Of a stretch of 64,000 nt of DNA, positions 8,542 to 18,169 are shown one piece after another. The notes below the pieces were generated by a model. The model was not told the origin of the DNA and searched no databases. It was given only the letters and a program-made list of their open reading frames with translations. The DNA is from CAYSXY01 sp964435165 (GTDB lineage Bacteria; Pseudomonadota; Alphaproteobacteria; Rickettsiales; RI-342). Every line of letters starts with the position of its first letter. Position 1 is the first letter of the stretch. The position numbers and the translations under genes were made by a program. The stretch is taken from NCBI GenBank assembly GCA_964435165.1, contig CAYSXY010000007.1, positions 1 to 64,000 on the forward strand. The letters run 5' to 3'.

Positions 8542-8861
8542 TCGCCACTCCCTTGCTGGTATCTACCGTCATCCTATTGTATAGTCATACCACTTAAAAA
8601 CTACCCATTGCTGCAAATAGCAGATTTGCTTGTGCTCCTCATGTCATGTAGATTTAGCTACAATCATTCCGGTGCTCATCAAACTCCTATTTTCGCTGTA
8701 TGGGGAATTCTAAATTGGAGCGACTATATATCGCATAAGATGACCAAATGGTTGTACCATTATTCCACCGCTTTGCCACCCGAGATAGTGTCGCCACGAG
8801 ATGGAGAATGTGACGACATTACCTCGCAGCAGATGCTCTTGAATATGCCCTCGGATACGAA
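8542..8861. promoter_or_regulatory. Divergent intergenic region between ubiK and lgt
   Basis: About 320 bases separate two divergent units and must contain both promoters. I see an AT-rich tract and an inverted repeat AATGG-TTGTA-CCATT near 8747-8761, but no convincing pair of -35 and -10 boxes. A long plus-strand frame crosses this region but is the complement of ubiK, not a gene. Confidence 0.4.
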
Positions 8862-9737
8862 ATGTCATTGTTAGCGATTCCCTTTCCTGCCATTGACCCG
8901 GTGCTGGTCTCGTTTGGCCCTGTTGCCATCCGCTGGTACTCGCTGGCATATATTGTGGGCTTTGTCCTCGGCTGGTGGCTCATTCGTCGGCAATTAGCCC
9001 ACCCGCCCCAATTGTTTCCGAAGCAGGCGCTTGATGACTTGCTGATCTGGGTTGTCATTGGCGTCGTGCTTGGAGGGCGACTGGGCTATGTATTATTTTA
9101 TCACCCGCTCTATTTTGCTCATCATCCTTTAGAAATCTTTCAATTATGGCAAGGCGGCATGTCCTTCCATGGCGGTATGATTGGGAGCATCGCTGGCGTC
9201 TTTGCCTTTTGCCGCATTCAAACAGCCGAGAAGCCTCTTCTGAATCTTGTCGTGCTTTCTATTCCGCGCCTGCAATGGCGAAGACCGCCGATTCCGTTTT
9301 TGCCGGTCATGGATTTGGTTGCCTTGGTCGCACCTATTGGTCTGGGGCTGGGCCGTCTTGCCAATTTCATCAATGGTGAGCTCTATGGTCGCGTCAGCGA
9401 TGTGCCATGGGCCATGGTCTTCCCGCATGGCGGGCCGGAACCCCGTCATCCGAGTCAGCTTTATCAGGCATTTGGCGAGGGGCTGTTGCTGCTTCTGCTG
9501 CTGTGGATTGCCTGCCGCCTGGGAGGGCGTCGCTATCCGGGGCTGATTGGCGGGTTATTTCTCAGCGGTTATGCCATCGCCCGCATGGTGGGTGAATATT
9601 TCCGCCAGCCGGATGCTCATCTGGGATTGCTGGTTGCCGGGCTGACCATGGGGCAATTACTGAGCATTCCGATGCTATTGCTAGGGCTCTATGTCATACG
9701 CCGCGCCTTGTCACAACGCCTGGAATCGCCTGTTTGA
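8862..9737 (+). CDS. lgt: Prolipoprotein diacylglyceryl transferase
   Basis: Lgt transfers diacylglycerol from phosphatidylglycerol to the lipobox Cys of prolipoproteins in the inner membrane. The 291-residue product has about seven membrane segments. It carries the HGGMIG motif near residue 103 and the Lgt signature GRLANFINGELYG near 165. The stop overlaps the start of the downstream methyltransferase as TGATG. The order lgt-midA-pgeF after a divergent ubiK is conserved in many alphaproteobacteria. Confidence 0.95.
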   Translation: MSLLAIPFPAIDPVLVSFGPVAIRWYSLAYIVGFVLGWWLIRRQLAHPPQLFPKQALDDLLIWVVIGVVLGGRLGYVLFYHPLYFAHHPLEIFQLWQGGMSFHGGMIGSIAGVFAFCRIQTAEKPLLNLVVLSIPRLQWRRPPIPFLPVMDLVALVAPIGLGLGRLANFINGELYGRVSDVPWAMVFPHGGPEPRHPSQLYQAFGEGLLLLLLLWIACRLGGRRYPGLIGGLFLSGYAIARMVGEYFRQPDAHLGLLVAGLTMGQLLSIPMLLLGLYVIRRALSQRLESPV

Positions 9738-10852
9738 TGGCAGTGCCTGACTCGACCAATACGGACAGCGCTTCACCGCTGATGGCGCTTATTGCCGAGC
9801 ATATTCACAGGCACGGCCCTATGCCTGTTCATGATTACATGCAGCATTGTCTGACGCATCCGACATATGGCTATTACACGGCGCAACAACCGTTTGGTAC
9901 AGACGGAGACTTTATTACCGCGCCAGAAATAACATCACTCTTTGGCGAATTACTAGGCGTCTGGGCGCTGCTTCAATGGCAGCAGATGGGGCAACCGAAT
10001 GCATGGCAATTCATGGAATGTGGGCCGGGGCGCGGGCTCTTAATGCGTGACGCGCTGCGGGCCATGCAGCGCCTCTGCCCTGATTGCCTTCAGACAATGC
10101 AACTCTGTCTGGTTGAGGTCAGCCCATTGCTTCGCATGCAGCAGAAAGAGGCGCTTTCATCCTATGATATAACGCTTAACTGGCAGTCCTCACCCATGCC
10201 GCTTTCGCCGCTGCCGACCATCATGCTCGCCAATGAATATCTCGATGCGCTACCAATCCGGCAATATGTTCTGACCGAGCAGGGCTGGTGTGAGCGCTGC
10301 GTGGATCTGGCCGAAGATGCACAGGATTTCTGCTTTGTTGCCGGTCGTGCAGCAACGCCGCCCTTTCGCCTGCCAGAGGCAACGATAGGAGACGTCGTTG
10401 AATATTGCCCGGAAGCACATGCGTTGATGCAGCATTGTGCTCTCCATGCTGCCAGCCATCCCTTCTACGCATTATGCATTGATTATGGCTATGGCAATCA
10501 TGGCTGGGGCGAAAGCTTGCAGGCTGTGCGTCGGCATCAGCCCTGCGACGCGCTGGAACAGCCAGGTTTATGCGACCTGACCGCCCATGTTGATTTTGCT
10601 CGATTAGCAGACACAGCGTCTTTGCACGGTGCCGCCATCCATGGCCCCATCAGCCAGTCCGTCTTTCTCCAGCGTCTTGGCATCAGGGAACGGACGGAGC
10701 AGCTTTGCGAGATGGCAACACCGCGCCAAAAACAATTATTGCGCGCCAGTACACACCGGTTGATCGCCCCGGAAGAAATGGGGCAGCTTTTTCAGGTCAT
10801 GGCCATCTCCTCTTCTTCCCTGCCACCACCCGCCGGTTTTGAAAGAAGGTGA
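9737..10852 (+). CDS. SAM-dependent methyltransferase, MidA/NDUFAF7 family
   Basis: The product of about 371 residues belongs to COG1565. The N-terminal YMQHCLTHPTYGYY and DFITAPEITSLFGELLG stretches are family marks. The SAM-binding loop reads ECGPGRGLLMRDAL. Mitochondrial NDUFAF7 of this family methylates an arginine of complex I; the bacterial target is less certain. ATG at 9737 overlaps the lgt stop, and the TTG one codon earlier is not needed. It lies between lgt and pgeF. Confidence 0.9.
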   Translation: MAVPDSTNTDSASPLMALIAEHIHRHGPMPVHDYMQHCLTHPTYGYYTAQQPFGTDGDFITAPEITSLFGELLGVWALLQWQQMGQPNAWQFMECGPGRGLLMRDALRAMQRLCPDCLQTMQLCLVEVSPLLRMQQKEALSSYDITLNWQSSPMPLSPLPTIMLANEYLDALPIRQYVLTEQGWCERCVDLAEDAQDFCFVAGRAATPPFRLPEATIGDVVEYCPEAHALMQHCALHAASHPFYALCIDYGYGNHGWGESLQAVRRHQPCDALEQPGLCDLTAHVDFARLADTASLHGAAIHGPISQSVFLQRLGIRERTEQLCEMATPRQKQLLRASTHRLIAPEEMGQLFQVMAISSSSLPPPAGFERR

Positions 10853-10859
10853 CACTCAC

Positions 10860-11654
10860 GTGCCGGTTACGTATGGTGCCTCCATGCTGACTCACCCTCT
10901 TCTCGATCACCCTGTGTTGCGCCACGGCTTCTTCACCCGTGAAGGAGGCGTCAGCACAGGCATCTATGCAAGCCTCAATTGTGGCCCGGGATCAAACGAT
11001 GCCGCCGAGGCCATCGCCGAGAACCGTCGTCGCGCTGCCAGCGCTTTTGGACTGAAAGATACGTCAGCACTCATCACCTTATCGCAAATTCATTCCGCCA
11101 AGGTGCATTCTGTGACGAGCCTGACGCAACGTGCCTCTGTCCAATTTGCCGACGGTGATGCGCTGGTGACCGATCAGCCTGGGATGATGCTTGGGATATT
11201 AACGGCGGATTGTGGCCCGGTGCTCTTTGCTGACCCTGACGCTAAAATCATTGGTGCAGCCCATGCCGGATGGAAAGGTGCACTTGGCGGCATTATTGAG
11301 AATACTGTCTCTGCGATGTGCGCCCTTGGTGCGTCGCGGCCAGCCATACATGCCGTGCTTGGGCCTTGTATCGCGCAAGCCTCTTACGAGGTAGATGACA
11401 GTTTTCGCCAACGTTTCTGCAGAGAGGATTTGTCCTATGACTCTTTTTTCGCCAACGGCAACACTAACGATAAATGGCAGTTTGATCTGAAAGGCTTTAT
11501 TCACCGCCAGCTTATCCGGTCAGGACTCACCTCGACCGATCTGATGCCAGAGGATACCTATCGCGATGAACAACAATTCTTCAGCTACCGCCGCACAACA
11601 CATCGCGGTGAGCCAGGTTATGGTCGCCAACTCTCTGCCCTGATGCTTCGCTAG
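10860..11654 (+). CDS. pgeF: Peptidoglycan editing factor (laccase-domain, YfiH family)
   Basis: PgeF removes wrongly incorporated L-Ser from peptidoglycan precursors in E. coli. The 264-residue product has the conserved metal or active-site His/Cys/His set in LSQIHSAKV, LTADCGPVLFAD and AAHAGWKG, followed by GPCIAQASYEV. No ATG precedes the conserved core except the one at 10884. GTG at 10860 is preferred because AAGG lies upstream and it sits just past the midA stop; TTG at 10839 and ATG at 10884 remain possible. Confidence 0.9.
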   Translation: MPVTYGASMLTHPLLDHPVLRHGFFTREGGVSTGIYASLNCGPGSNDAAEAIAENRRRAASAFGLKDTSALITLSQIHSAKVHSVTSLTQRASVQFADGDALVTDQPGMMLGILTADCGPVLFADPDAKIIGAAHAGWKGALGGIIENTVSAMCALGASRPAIHAVLGPCIAQASYEVDDSFRQRFCREDLSYDSFFANGNTNDKWQFDLKGFIHRQLIRSGLTSTDLMPEDTYRDEQQFFSYRRTTHRGEPGYGRQLSALMLR

Positions 11655-11740
11655 ATACTCTCTAAGCCGCTGCCCGCTTGACGGCATGACGTCGCGGTGC
11701 TAGCCAGATTTCTTTATCACAATTTTTTGATGAGAGGATT

Positions 11741-12616
11741 ATGGCTGATATCATACCGTTCGACGATCGCGATGGCGTCATCTGGGTGAATGGCAAGATG
11801 GTGCCCTGGCGAGACGCCACGTTACATATCCTCTCCCATGGGCTGCATTATGGCCGCTCAGTATTTGAAGGCGTGCGCGCCTATAGCGGCAAGGTGTTCA
11901 AAATGCAGGAACATAACGAACGCCTGCACCGCTCTGCCGAACTGCTCGATTTTACGATTCCTTATTCGGTTGACGAATTGAATCAGGCAACGCTCGACGT
12001 CATGGCAGCTAATAATCTGGAAGAGTGCTACATTCGCCCTGTCGCCTGGAGTGGCAGCGAGATGATGGCGATTTCTGCACAGCACAACACCATTCATGTC
12101 GCGATTGCGGCATGGCAGTGGCCCCATTATTTCTCACGCGAGATGAAGGAAAAAGGCCTTAAGCTTAAAACATCGAAGTGGAAGCGTCCGTCGCCGGAGA
12201 CGGCACCTTCAGCCAGCAAGGCGGCCGGGCTTTATATGATCTGCACTATGGCCAAACATGAGGCAGAGCGCGAAGGTTTTAACGATGCGCTGATGCTGGA
12301 CTGGCGCGGTTATATTGCCGAAGCGACCGGTGCTAATATTTTTCTGGTCCAGGATGGTGAAATTCATACCCCGACGCCGGATTGCTTTTTGGATGGCATT
12401 ACGCGTCGCACCGTGATTGATCTGGCGAAGAAGCGTGGCATTCGCGTTGTCGAGCGCCATATTCAACCTGAAGAGCTGGCAAAGACCCAGGAGATATTCC
12501 TTACCGGCACGGCGGCTGAAGTCAAACCCGTCTCCGGCATTGATGATTATCAGTTTGTCGTCGGTGATGTGTGCAAGGCGATGATGGATGATTACGAAGC
12601 GTTGATACGTAGTTGA
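11741..12616 (+). CDS. ilvE: Branched-chain-amino-acid aminotransferase
   Basis: This is a class IV PLP aminotransferase of 291 residues that makes Leu, Ile and Val from their keto acids with glutamate. The PLP lysine is Lys160 in PSASKAAGLY. The fold-type IV stretches GLHYGRSVFEGVRAY near 34-48 and EATGANIFLV are present. GAGAGG lies just before the ATG. It stands alone, 86 bases after pgeF and converging on pgsA. Confidence 0.93.
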   Translation: MADIIPFDDRDGVIWVNGKMVPWRDATLHILSHGLHYGRSVFEGVRAYSGKVFKMQEHNERLHRSAELLDFTIPYSVDELNQATLDVMAANNLEECYIRPVAWSGSEMMAISAQHNTIHVAIAAWQWPHYFSREMKEKGLKLKTSKWKRPSPETAPSASKAAGLYMICTMAKHEAEREGFNDALMLDWRGYIAEATGANIFLVQDGEIHTPTPDCFLDGITRRTVIDLAKKRGIRVVERHIQPEELAKTQEIFLTGTAAEVKPVSGIDDYQFVVGDVCKAMMDDYEALIRS

Positions 12617-12622
12617 TAGGGC

Positions 12623-13162
12623 TTACGTTAAGTAACGCAGACTCGCTTTCGTATAGTGATAGCCTGTCACGGCAGCCAGTAACGCCGCTGCCCACAGGAG
12701 ATACGTTCCCGCAAGCGAGATCTCAACGCTCCCCATGACAGGAGCGAGTAACAGCAGAAACAGAGCCATCAGCTGCGCTGCCGTTTTCCATTTCGCCAGG
12801 GTTGTGACCGGTAATTCCACCATCTGCCCGGCAAGGCATTCGCGCAGTCCGGCAATTAACAATTCGCGACTAATGATCACAATCACGGGCAGCACATGAG
12901 CCCGGCCATCCGCCACCAATAAGACCAGAATTGCCGCCACCAGAAGCTTATCGGCCACCGGGTCAAGATAGGCCCCCATTTTTGATTCCACCTGCCAACG
13001 CCTCGCCAGCCAACCATCAAAAAAATCTGTTAGTGCCGCCAGTATAAATAAAATGAGTAATAGCAGTGCCTGCCAGGGCGACGGCACAAACCACGCTGCG
13101 ATCAGCGCTGGAATCACGGCGATGCGAAACAGGGTGAGAAAATTGGGCACATGCCGCTGCAT
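12623..13162 (-). CDS. pgsA: CDP-diacylglycerol-glycerol-3-phosphate 3-phosphatidyltransferase
   Basis: PgsA makes phosphatidylglycerol phosphate at the inner membrane. The 179-residue, multi-helix product contains the CDP-alcohol phosphotransferase signature: TDFFDGWLARR followed by GAYLDPVADK, near residues 46-72. It is downstream of uvrC on the same strand, a pairing also seen in E. coli. Confidence 0.94.
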   Translation of the reverse strand: MQRHVPNFLTLFRIAVIPALIAAWFVPSPWQALLLLILFILAALTDFFDGWLARRWQVESKMGAYLDPVADKLLVAAILVLLVADGRAHVLPVIVIISRELLIAGLRECLAGQMVELPVTTLAKWKTAAQLMALFLLLLAPVMGSVEISLAGTYLLWAAALLAAVTGYHYTKASLRYLT

Positions 13163-13232
13163 GAATATCCTTCCGTTTTTTACCTATCTTAACGGTGAGA
13201 ACGGCTTTGGGAAAGCCTGTATTGTGAGAGAA

Positions 13233-15107
13233 TCAGACATCCGGATGGAAATAACCATAGATTACCTCCGCCATGTGCTGACTGATTCCATCTATGGCCA
13301 ATAAATCTGCCTTGGTTGCTTCTTCCACTCCTCGCGCCGAGCCAAAATGATGAAGCAGTGCTTTTTTACGTTTCGGGCCAATGCCCGGTATATCGTCCAG
13401 TGCTGATTTGACCAATGCTGATGCGCGACGCTTACGGTGACTCCCAATGGCAAAGCGATGCGCCTCATCTCTCAAGCGCTGAAGGAAATGCAATGTGGCA
13501 TCACCTGGCGGCAGAGAAAAAGGCTGTTGCCCCGGCAGATGAAATTGTTCACGCCCGGCATGGCGATCCGGCCCTTTTGAAATCGCAACGACCGGCAACT
13601 CGATCTGTCGCTCAGCCAGAACATCGCAGACGGTAGATAGCTGTCCCTTCCCTCCGTCAATCAGCAGCAAGTCAGGAATATGTTCAGCCTGTGCATCCCA
13701 TCCGGTCTTAAAGCGGCGGCGCATGACCTGCCGCATCATGTCATAATCATCCCCGCCACTGACATGGCCTTGCTTCACAGGCCCGGATATGTCGATATTA
13801 TATTTGCGGTAATAAGAGGGCATGAGGCCTTCTGTACCGCTCACCACCATAGCGCCCACTGCATGCGTGCCCATGATATGGCTGTTATCATAAACCTCAA
13901 TGCGGCGCGGTATGTCGTCGAGATCAAATAATCGCTGCAGCGCTTCCAGATGCGTACGAACCGATGCCGATTCCGCCAGACGGCGTTTCAACGCCTCGCT
14001 TGCATTGCTCACAGCAAATTGCACTGCACGTTGCTTGTCACCACGCTTTGGCACCATTAGCTGCACTTTGTGTCCGGCCTTTTGCGACAGAATTTCCGAT
14101 AATTCAGCCTCGCCATCCGCGGTATGGCTGAGCAAAAGATGGCGGGGCACCGGATGTGTGACGTAGAACTGACTGATAAAGGCCGCCATAATCTCGTCGT
14201 CATTCGCCTCACCGGCATGCGCGGGAAAGAAGCTACGATTGCCATAATGCTGGCCGCCGCGCATAAAGAATATTTGAATACAGCATTCTCCTCCATCGCG
14301 CTGCATGCCTATCACATCCGCATCGGCCACCGAGTGCAATGAAACGCGCTGCATACTCTGAATGCGGCTGAGAGCATGGATACGATCACGCAGATGGGCT
14401 GCCTCTTCATAACGCATCTCACGACTGGCCGTATCCATCTGATCGGACAAAGTCTGTTGCACCTCTGCCGTTTTGCCGGAGAGAAATTCCCGTGCCAGCG
14501 CCACCTGCGCCGCATAGTCTTTTGAACTGATCAGACCAACACATGGCGCGCTACAGCGTTTAATCTGATATTGCAAACAGGGCCGCGTGCGTGACTCAAA
14601 CATACGATCCGAACAAGGACGCAGCAGAAATATTCTCTGCAGCGTGGTCAGCGCTTCACGTACTGCCTGTACGGATGCAAACGGCCCATAATATTCGGCA
14701 TTTGCTTTTTTTTGACCGCGATATTTACTGATGCGGGGATAATCATGCTCTGCCGATAGCTTGATGTAGGGGTAGGATTTGTCATCACGAAGCAGGATAT
14801 TGAAGCGCGGCTGGTATTGTTTGATAAAATCCGCCTCAAGCAGCAGAGCCTCGGCTTCCGTATCCGTCGTGACAAATTCCATACCATGAGTCAGGCTCAC
14901 CATATGCTGTAGCCGGTAGGGCAGGCGGGAAAGATGGGTATAATTCGCCACGCGCTTTTTCAGGCTGCGTGCCTTGCCCACATAAAGCACCGCCCCTTCT
15001 TTATCGGCCATTCGATAAACACCAGGGCGCTCCGGCAGGCGTGTCACATAATCAGCAATCAACGCTGCGCCAGATGATGGTGATCCGTGTTTCGTTTTGT
15101 TTGTCAC
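13233..15107 (-). CDS. uvrC: Excinuclease ABC subunit C
   Basis: UvrC makes both incisions in nucleotide-excision repair. The 624-residue product has, in order: a GIY-YIG nuclease domain (GVYRMADKEGAVLYVGKA, about 29-46); a Cys cluster (CLQYQIKRCSAPC); a UVR helix pair (about 205-245) for UvrB binding; the RNase H-like domain starting at RIEVYDNSHIMG; and a C-terminal double helix-hairpin-helix (IPGIGPKRKKALLHHFG). Length and order are normal. I saw no LexA-type site upstream. Confidence 0.96.
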   Translation of the reverse strand: MTNKTKHGSPSSGAALIADYVTRLPERPGVYRMADKEGAVLYVGKARSLKKRVANYTHLSRLPYRLQHMVSLTHGMEFVTTDTEAEALLLEADFIKQYQPRFNILLRDDKSYPYIKLSAEHDYPRISKYRGQKKANAEYYGPFASVQAVREALTTLQRIFLLRPCSDRMFESRTRPCLQYQIKRCSAPCVGLISSKDYAAQVALAREFLSGKTAEVQQTLSDQMDTASREMRYEEAAHLRDRIHALSRIQSMQRVSLHSVADADVIGMQRDGGECCIQIFFMRGGQHYGNRSFFPAHAGEANDDEIMAAFISQFYVTHPVPRHLLLSHTADGEAELSEILSQKAGHKVQLMVPKRGDKQRAVQFAVSNASEALKRRLAESASVRTHLEALQRLFDLDDIPRRIEVYDNSHIMGTHAVGAMVVSGTEGLMPSYYRKYNIDISGPVKQGHVSGGDDYDMMRQVMRRRFKTGWDAQAEHIPDLLLIDGGKGQLSTVCDVLAERQIELPVVAISKGPDRHAGREQFHLPGQQPFSLPPGDATLHFLQRLRDEAHRFAIGSHRKRRASALVKSALDDIPGIGPKRKKALLHHFGSARGVEEATKADLLAIDGISQHMAEVIYGYFHPDV

Positions 15108-15259
15108 TCACTCATTCCCGATTCGATCTATGGAGGCTTACGAACCACAATCGTTGCATGGCGCGCCTGCCAAGCCTATAGTCATCTATGGATAGGATAA
15201 ATCCATGATGGCAACAAGATACCGCGTAAAAACCATTGAGCCTATTGTAGCATTATATT

Positions 15260-15751
15260 GTGACGACATTTGACCACCTCCCCTACCGGCCATGCGCCGG
15301 GATGATGCTGTTCAACCGCGACGGGCTGATTTTCGTCGCCAAGCGTATCGATATGCGCTCAGAAGCCTGGCAAATGCCGCAGGGGGGCATTGATGACGGA
15401 GAGGATGCGCGTCTTGCCGCAAAGCGCGAATTAGAGGAAGAAATCGGCACGGCCAATGCCGAGATCATCGCCGAAAGTCGTGACTGGTATTATTATGATC
15501 TCCCTGCTCATCTGGTGCCGAAATTATGGGGAGGACAGTATCGCGGGCAGCAGCAAAAATGGTTTCTAATGCGCTTTACCGGCGAGGATGAAGATATCAA
15601 CATCGACACGCATCATCCGGAATTTTCCGAATGGAAATGGGTCAGTGTCGAGGAATTACCATCATTGATCGTGCCTTTTAAGCGCGATGTCTATCGCGAG
15701 GTGATTGCTGAGCTGACGCCGCTGATTACCCATTTGCAAGATGCAGAATAA
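15260..15751 (+). CDS. rppH: RNA 5'-pyrophosphohydrolase (Nudix)
   Basis: RppH removes pyrophosphate from mRNA 5' ends and so starts decay. The 163-residue product begins with YRPCAGMMLFNRDGLIFVAKR. It has a complete Nudix box, GGIDDGEDARLAAKRELEEE with IG following, and the WYYYDLP and WFLMRF stretches typical of the family. Translation starts at GTG 15260, since no ATG precedes the conserved N-terminus. In many relatives it follows ctpA and the polysaccharide deacetylase gene; here it is separate. Confidence 0.93.
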   Translation: MTTFDHLPYRPCAGMMLFNRDGLIFVAKRIDMRSEAWQMPQGGIDDGEDARLAAKRELEEEIGTANAEIIAESRDWYYYDLPAHLVPKLWGGQYRGQQQKWFLMRFTGEDEDINIDTHHPEFSEWKWVSVEELPSLIVPFKRDVYREVIAELTPLITHLQDAE

Positions 15752-15763
15752 ACGAGCCTTGTG

Positions 15764-16909
15764 ATGACCACGTCGCTTACCTCATCCACCGCCTTGCTCA
15801 TCATCGGGATGCACCGCAGCGGCACCTCCGCACTAACGCGTGTGGTCAATCTGTTAGGGGCAGAACTCAGCACACAGTTGATTCCGGCTGGCGAGGATAA
15901 TGAACGCGGCTTTTGGGAACAGCAGGAAATCGTGATGCTGCACGAAGCGTTGCTGCTTGAAAGCGGCAGCCATTGGGATGATATCCACCCGCTGGACATT
16001 GCTCATCTGCCTACCCGTTTGGTCGACGATATCACGAAACTGCTGGAGAGTATTCTCACCACTCATTTTGCTGATTGCCCGCTCTGGGCTGTGAAAGACC
16101 CGCGCCTCAGCCTGTGCTATCCGCTATGGAAGCCTGTGCTGGCGGCACATCAGGTAACGCCGATATGCGTGCTGCCCATGCGTCACCCGCTGGAGGTCGC
16201 CGCTTCGCTGGCAACGCGCGATGCCATGCCGCAGGATGAAGCGCTGGCGCTCTGGCTTCATTACACCTTAATGGCCGAATATCATGCACGTGATCATATA
16301 CGTGCCGTATGCAGCTACCCGGCATTACTTGCTGACTGGCGCACAGAGATGACCCAACTCGGCAGCCGGTTGAAGCTCGACTGGCCGGTAGCGCCTGATC
16401 ACGCTGCCACTGATATTGAGCAATTTCTCAGCCCGGATCTTCGCCATCACCACCCTGAGCAAGCAATTGAGGGAACGTCTCCCTTACATGGCTGGGTACG
16501 CGATTGCTATGCACTGCTCGATGATGCCTGGCGTCGCGGCGAATGGCACACAGAGCATTGGGATCGTATTCGGCTGGAGTGGCAAACAGTGATGGGCGCG
16601 GGCAGCCACCGTTACCGCACACTGCAGCAAGGGCAACGTCAGCATGAGCAGGCTCTGGCCGATGCTGGACATGCGGTCGCCGATATGACAAGACAACGAG
16701 ATACGTTAAAAGAAAAATATGTTCTTTGCGAACACAGGCTGCAGGCGATGTCGGCAGAACGCGACAGCTACCGCGATGCCAAGATACTACTCGAGCAAAA
16801 ACTGGAACGGCTGCAGCACTCCCCGGCCTATAAAGCGGCGAAAGCCTTGCGATTAGCCCCGGAAGTAGCTACAACCGCGCCTACGAATATCAGTGTGACT
16901 AAAGATTAA
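15764..16909 (+). CDS. Sulfotransferase-family protein with C-terminal coiled coil
   Basis: The product has about 381 residues. The N-terminal LLIIGMHRSGTSALTRV matches the 5'-phosphosulfate-binding loop of PAPS-dependent sulfotransferases. A later CVLPMRHPLEVAASLATRD corresponds to the 3'-phosphate-binding RxP-Ser region. Residues after about 285 form a charged coiled coil (QRQHEQALADAG onward), unlike minimal sulfotransferases. Two glycosyltransferase genes follow at once, so sulfation of a surface glycan or glycolipid is a reasonable guess, not proven. GTG at 15761 precedes the chosen ATG. Confidence 0.78.
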   Translation: MTTSLTSSTALLIIGMHRSGTSALTRVVNLLGAELSTQLIPAGEDNERGFWEQQEIVMLHEALLLESGSHWDDIHPLDIAHLPTRLVDDITKLLESILTTHFADCPLWAVKDPRLSLCYPLWKPVLAAHQVTPICVLPMRHPLEVAASLATRDAMPQDEALALWLHYTLMAEYHARDHIRAVCSYPALLADWRTEMTQLGSRLKLDWPVAPDHAATDIEQFLSPDLRHHHPEQAIEGTSPLHGWVRDCYALLDDAWRRGEWHTEHWDRIRLEWQTVMGAGSHRYRTLQQGQRQHEQALADAGHAVADMTRQRDTLKEKYVLCEHRLQAMSAERDSYRDAKILLEQKLERLQHSPAYKAAKALRLAPEVATTAPTNISVTKD

Positions 16910-16914
16910 CGTTT

Positions 16915-18165
16915 ATGCCCGCGATTACTGCCTATACCAGCATTGCTGCGAATTATCTGCCGAAGGCCAGGGTGCTGGCGCATAGCATCAAGCAACATGC
17001 GCCGAACGTGCATATGGTGCTCGTATTGGTCGATACGCTACCAGACGGGCAATCGCGCGAGAGCTTCCTCGCCAATGAACCCTTTGACGACGTATTGCTG
17101 GTCGAGCAACTCGGTATTCCCAACTGGCAAAACTGGTTGTTTCGCCACAGTGTGGTCGAAGCCTGCACCGCCGTTAAACCGTTTGCACTCCTGAAATTAC
17201 TTGAATCCTCTGAACAGGTTTTTTATTTCGATCCCGACATTGCTCTATTTTCCGACATCGACGCCCTGAGCCACACCCTGGCGTCTCATGATGCCGTATT
17301 GACACCACATAATTATGTCGCAGAGAAGACACGCGATGCGGTCATCGATAATGAACTCTGTTTCCATAAACATGGACTCTATAATCTCGGCTTTATCGGC
17401 GTCAGGCATACCGAACAAGGTAAAGCCTTGGCGCATTGGTGGGCTGACCGCTGCTATGCGTTTTGTTACGACGACATACCGAATGGTATTTTTACCGATC
17501 AAAAATGGATGGACGCCGCACCGCTTTTTTTCGATGACATCCATATTCTTAAAGAGCCGCAATACAATGTCTGTACATGGAATTACAGTGCGAGGCGAAT
17601 AGAAGGCTCGTCTGCCGATGGCTTTACGGTCAATAATGTGCCGCTCTGTTTCCATCATTTTTCCGGTTACGATAGTGGCGCCCATTCTTTGATGCGCGAT
17701 AAATATGGTAAAGAAATGCCCGCCGCACTTCGACTCAGTGACTGGTATGAGCAGGCATGTCAGGATGCCGGGCAAGGCAGCACGACATACGTCTGGGCTT
17801 ATGGTCATTATGAGAATGGCGACGCCATTCGTCCCTATCATCGCTGGCTGATGCGTCAGCGTCGTGACTTGCAGGATGCATACCCTAACCCCTACGCACT
17901 TACCTCTCCCAATGAGTCTCTGCCTCCCTTTATCGAGTGGCTGAAACGAGAAGGGCATTATGAGCGTGAGCGTTACAGCGATGGTGACGAAAACATGACC
18001 TTTGGACGGTTTATGGAAGAAACCGAACAGCGGTTGGAAGGGTTTTTAGGGCGCACGCAGCGCATGAGACACTGGCAAAAGAAAATGGTGACTTCTTCGA
18101 TTCGCACACTGTTCGGTGCCGTGCAGTTTTGCTACCGGCGCGCTGGCGCATCTGGAGCAAAATAA
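16915..18165 (+). CDS. Glycosyltransferase, GT-A type (GT8-like)
   Basis: The 416-residue product has a nucleotide-sugar transferase N-terminus: AYTSIAANYLPKARVLAHSI. A DxD metal motif lies in YFDPDIALFSDID (Asp106 and Asp108), then GLYNLGFIGVRHTEQG and FTDQKWMD, as in GT8-like and related polysaccharide enzymes. The C-terminal 90 residues (after about 325) are a basic region without a known motif. It starts five bases after the sulfotransferase stop. The sugar and acceptor are unknown. Confidence 0.78.
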   Translation: MPAITAYTSIAANYLPKARVLAHSIKQHAPNVHMVLVLVDTLPDGQSRESFLANEPFDDVLLVEQLGIPNWQNWLFRHSVVEACTAVKPFALLKLLESSEQVFYFDPDIALFSDIDALSHTLASHDAVLTPHNYVAEKTRDAVIDNELCFHKHGLYNLGFIGVRHTEQGKALAHWWADRCYAFCYDDIPNGIFTDQKWMDAAPLFFDDIHILKEPQYNVCTWNYSARRIEGSSADGFTVNNVPLCFHHFSGYDSGAHSLMRDKYGKEMPAALRLSDWYEQACQDAGQGSTTYVWAYGHYENGDAIRPYHRWLMRQRRDLQDAYPNPYALTSPNESLPPFIEWLKREGHYERERYSDGDENMTFGRFMEETEQRLEGFLGRTQRMRHWQKKMVTSSIRTLFGAVQFCYRRAGASGAK

Positions 18166-18169
18166 TGCC

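Noticed and set aside
8392..8874. 160-codon plus-strand frame
   Set aside because: It is largely the complement of ubiK and its intergenic flank, rich in His and Leu as antisense frames are.
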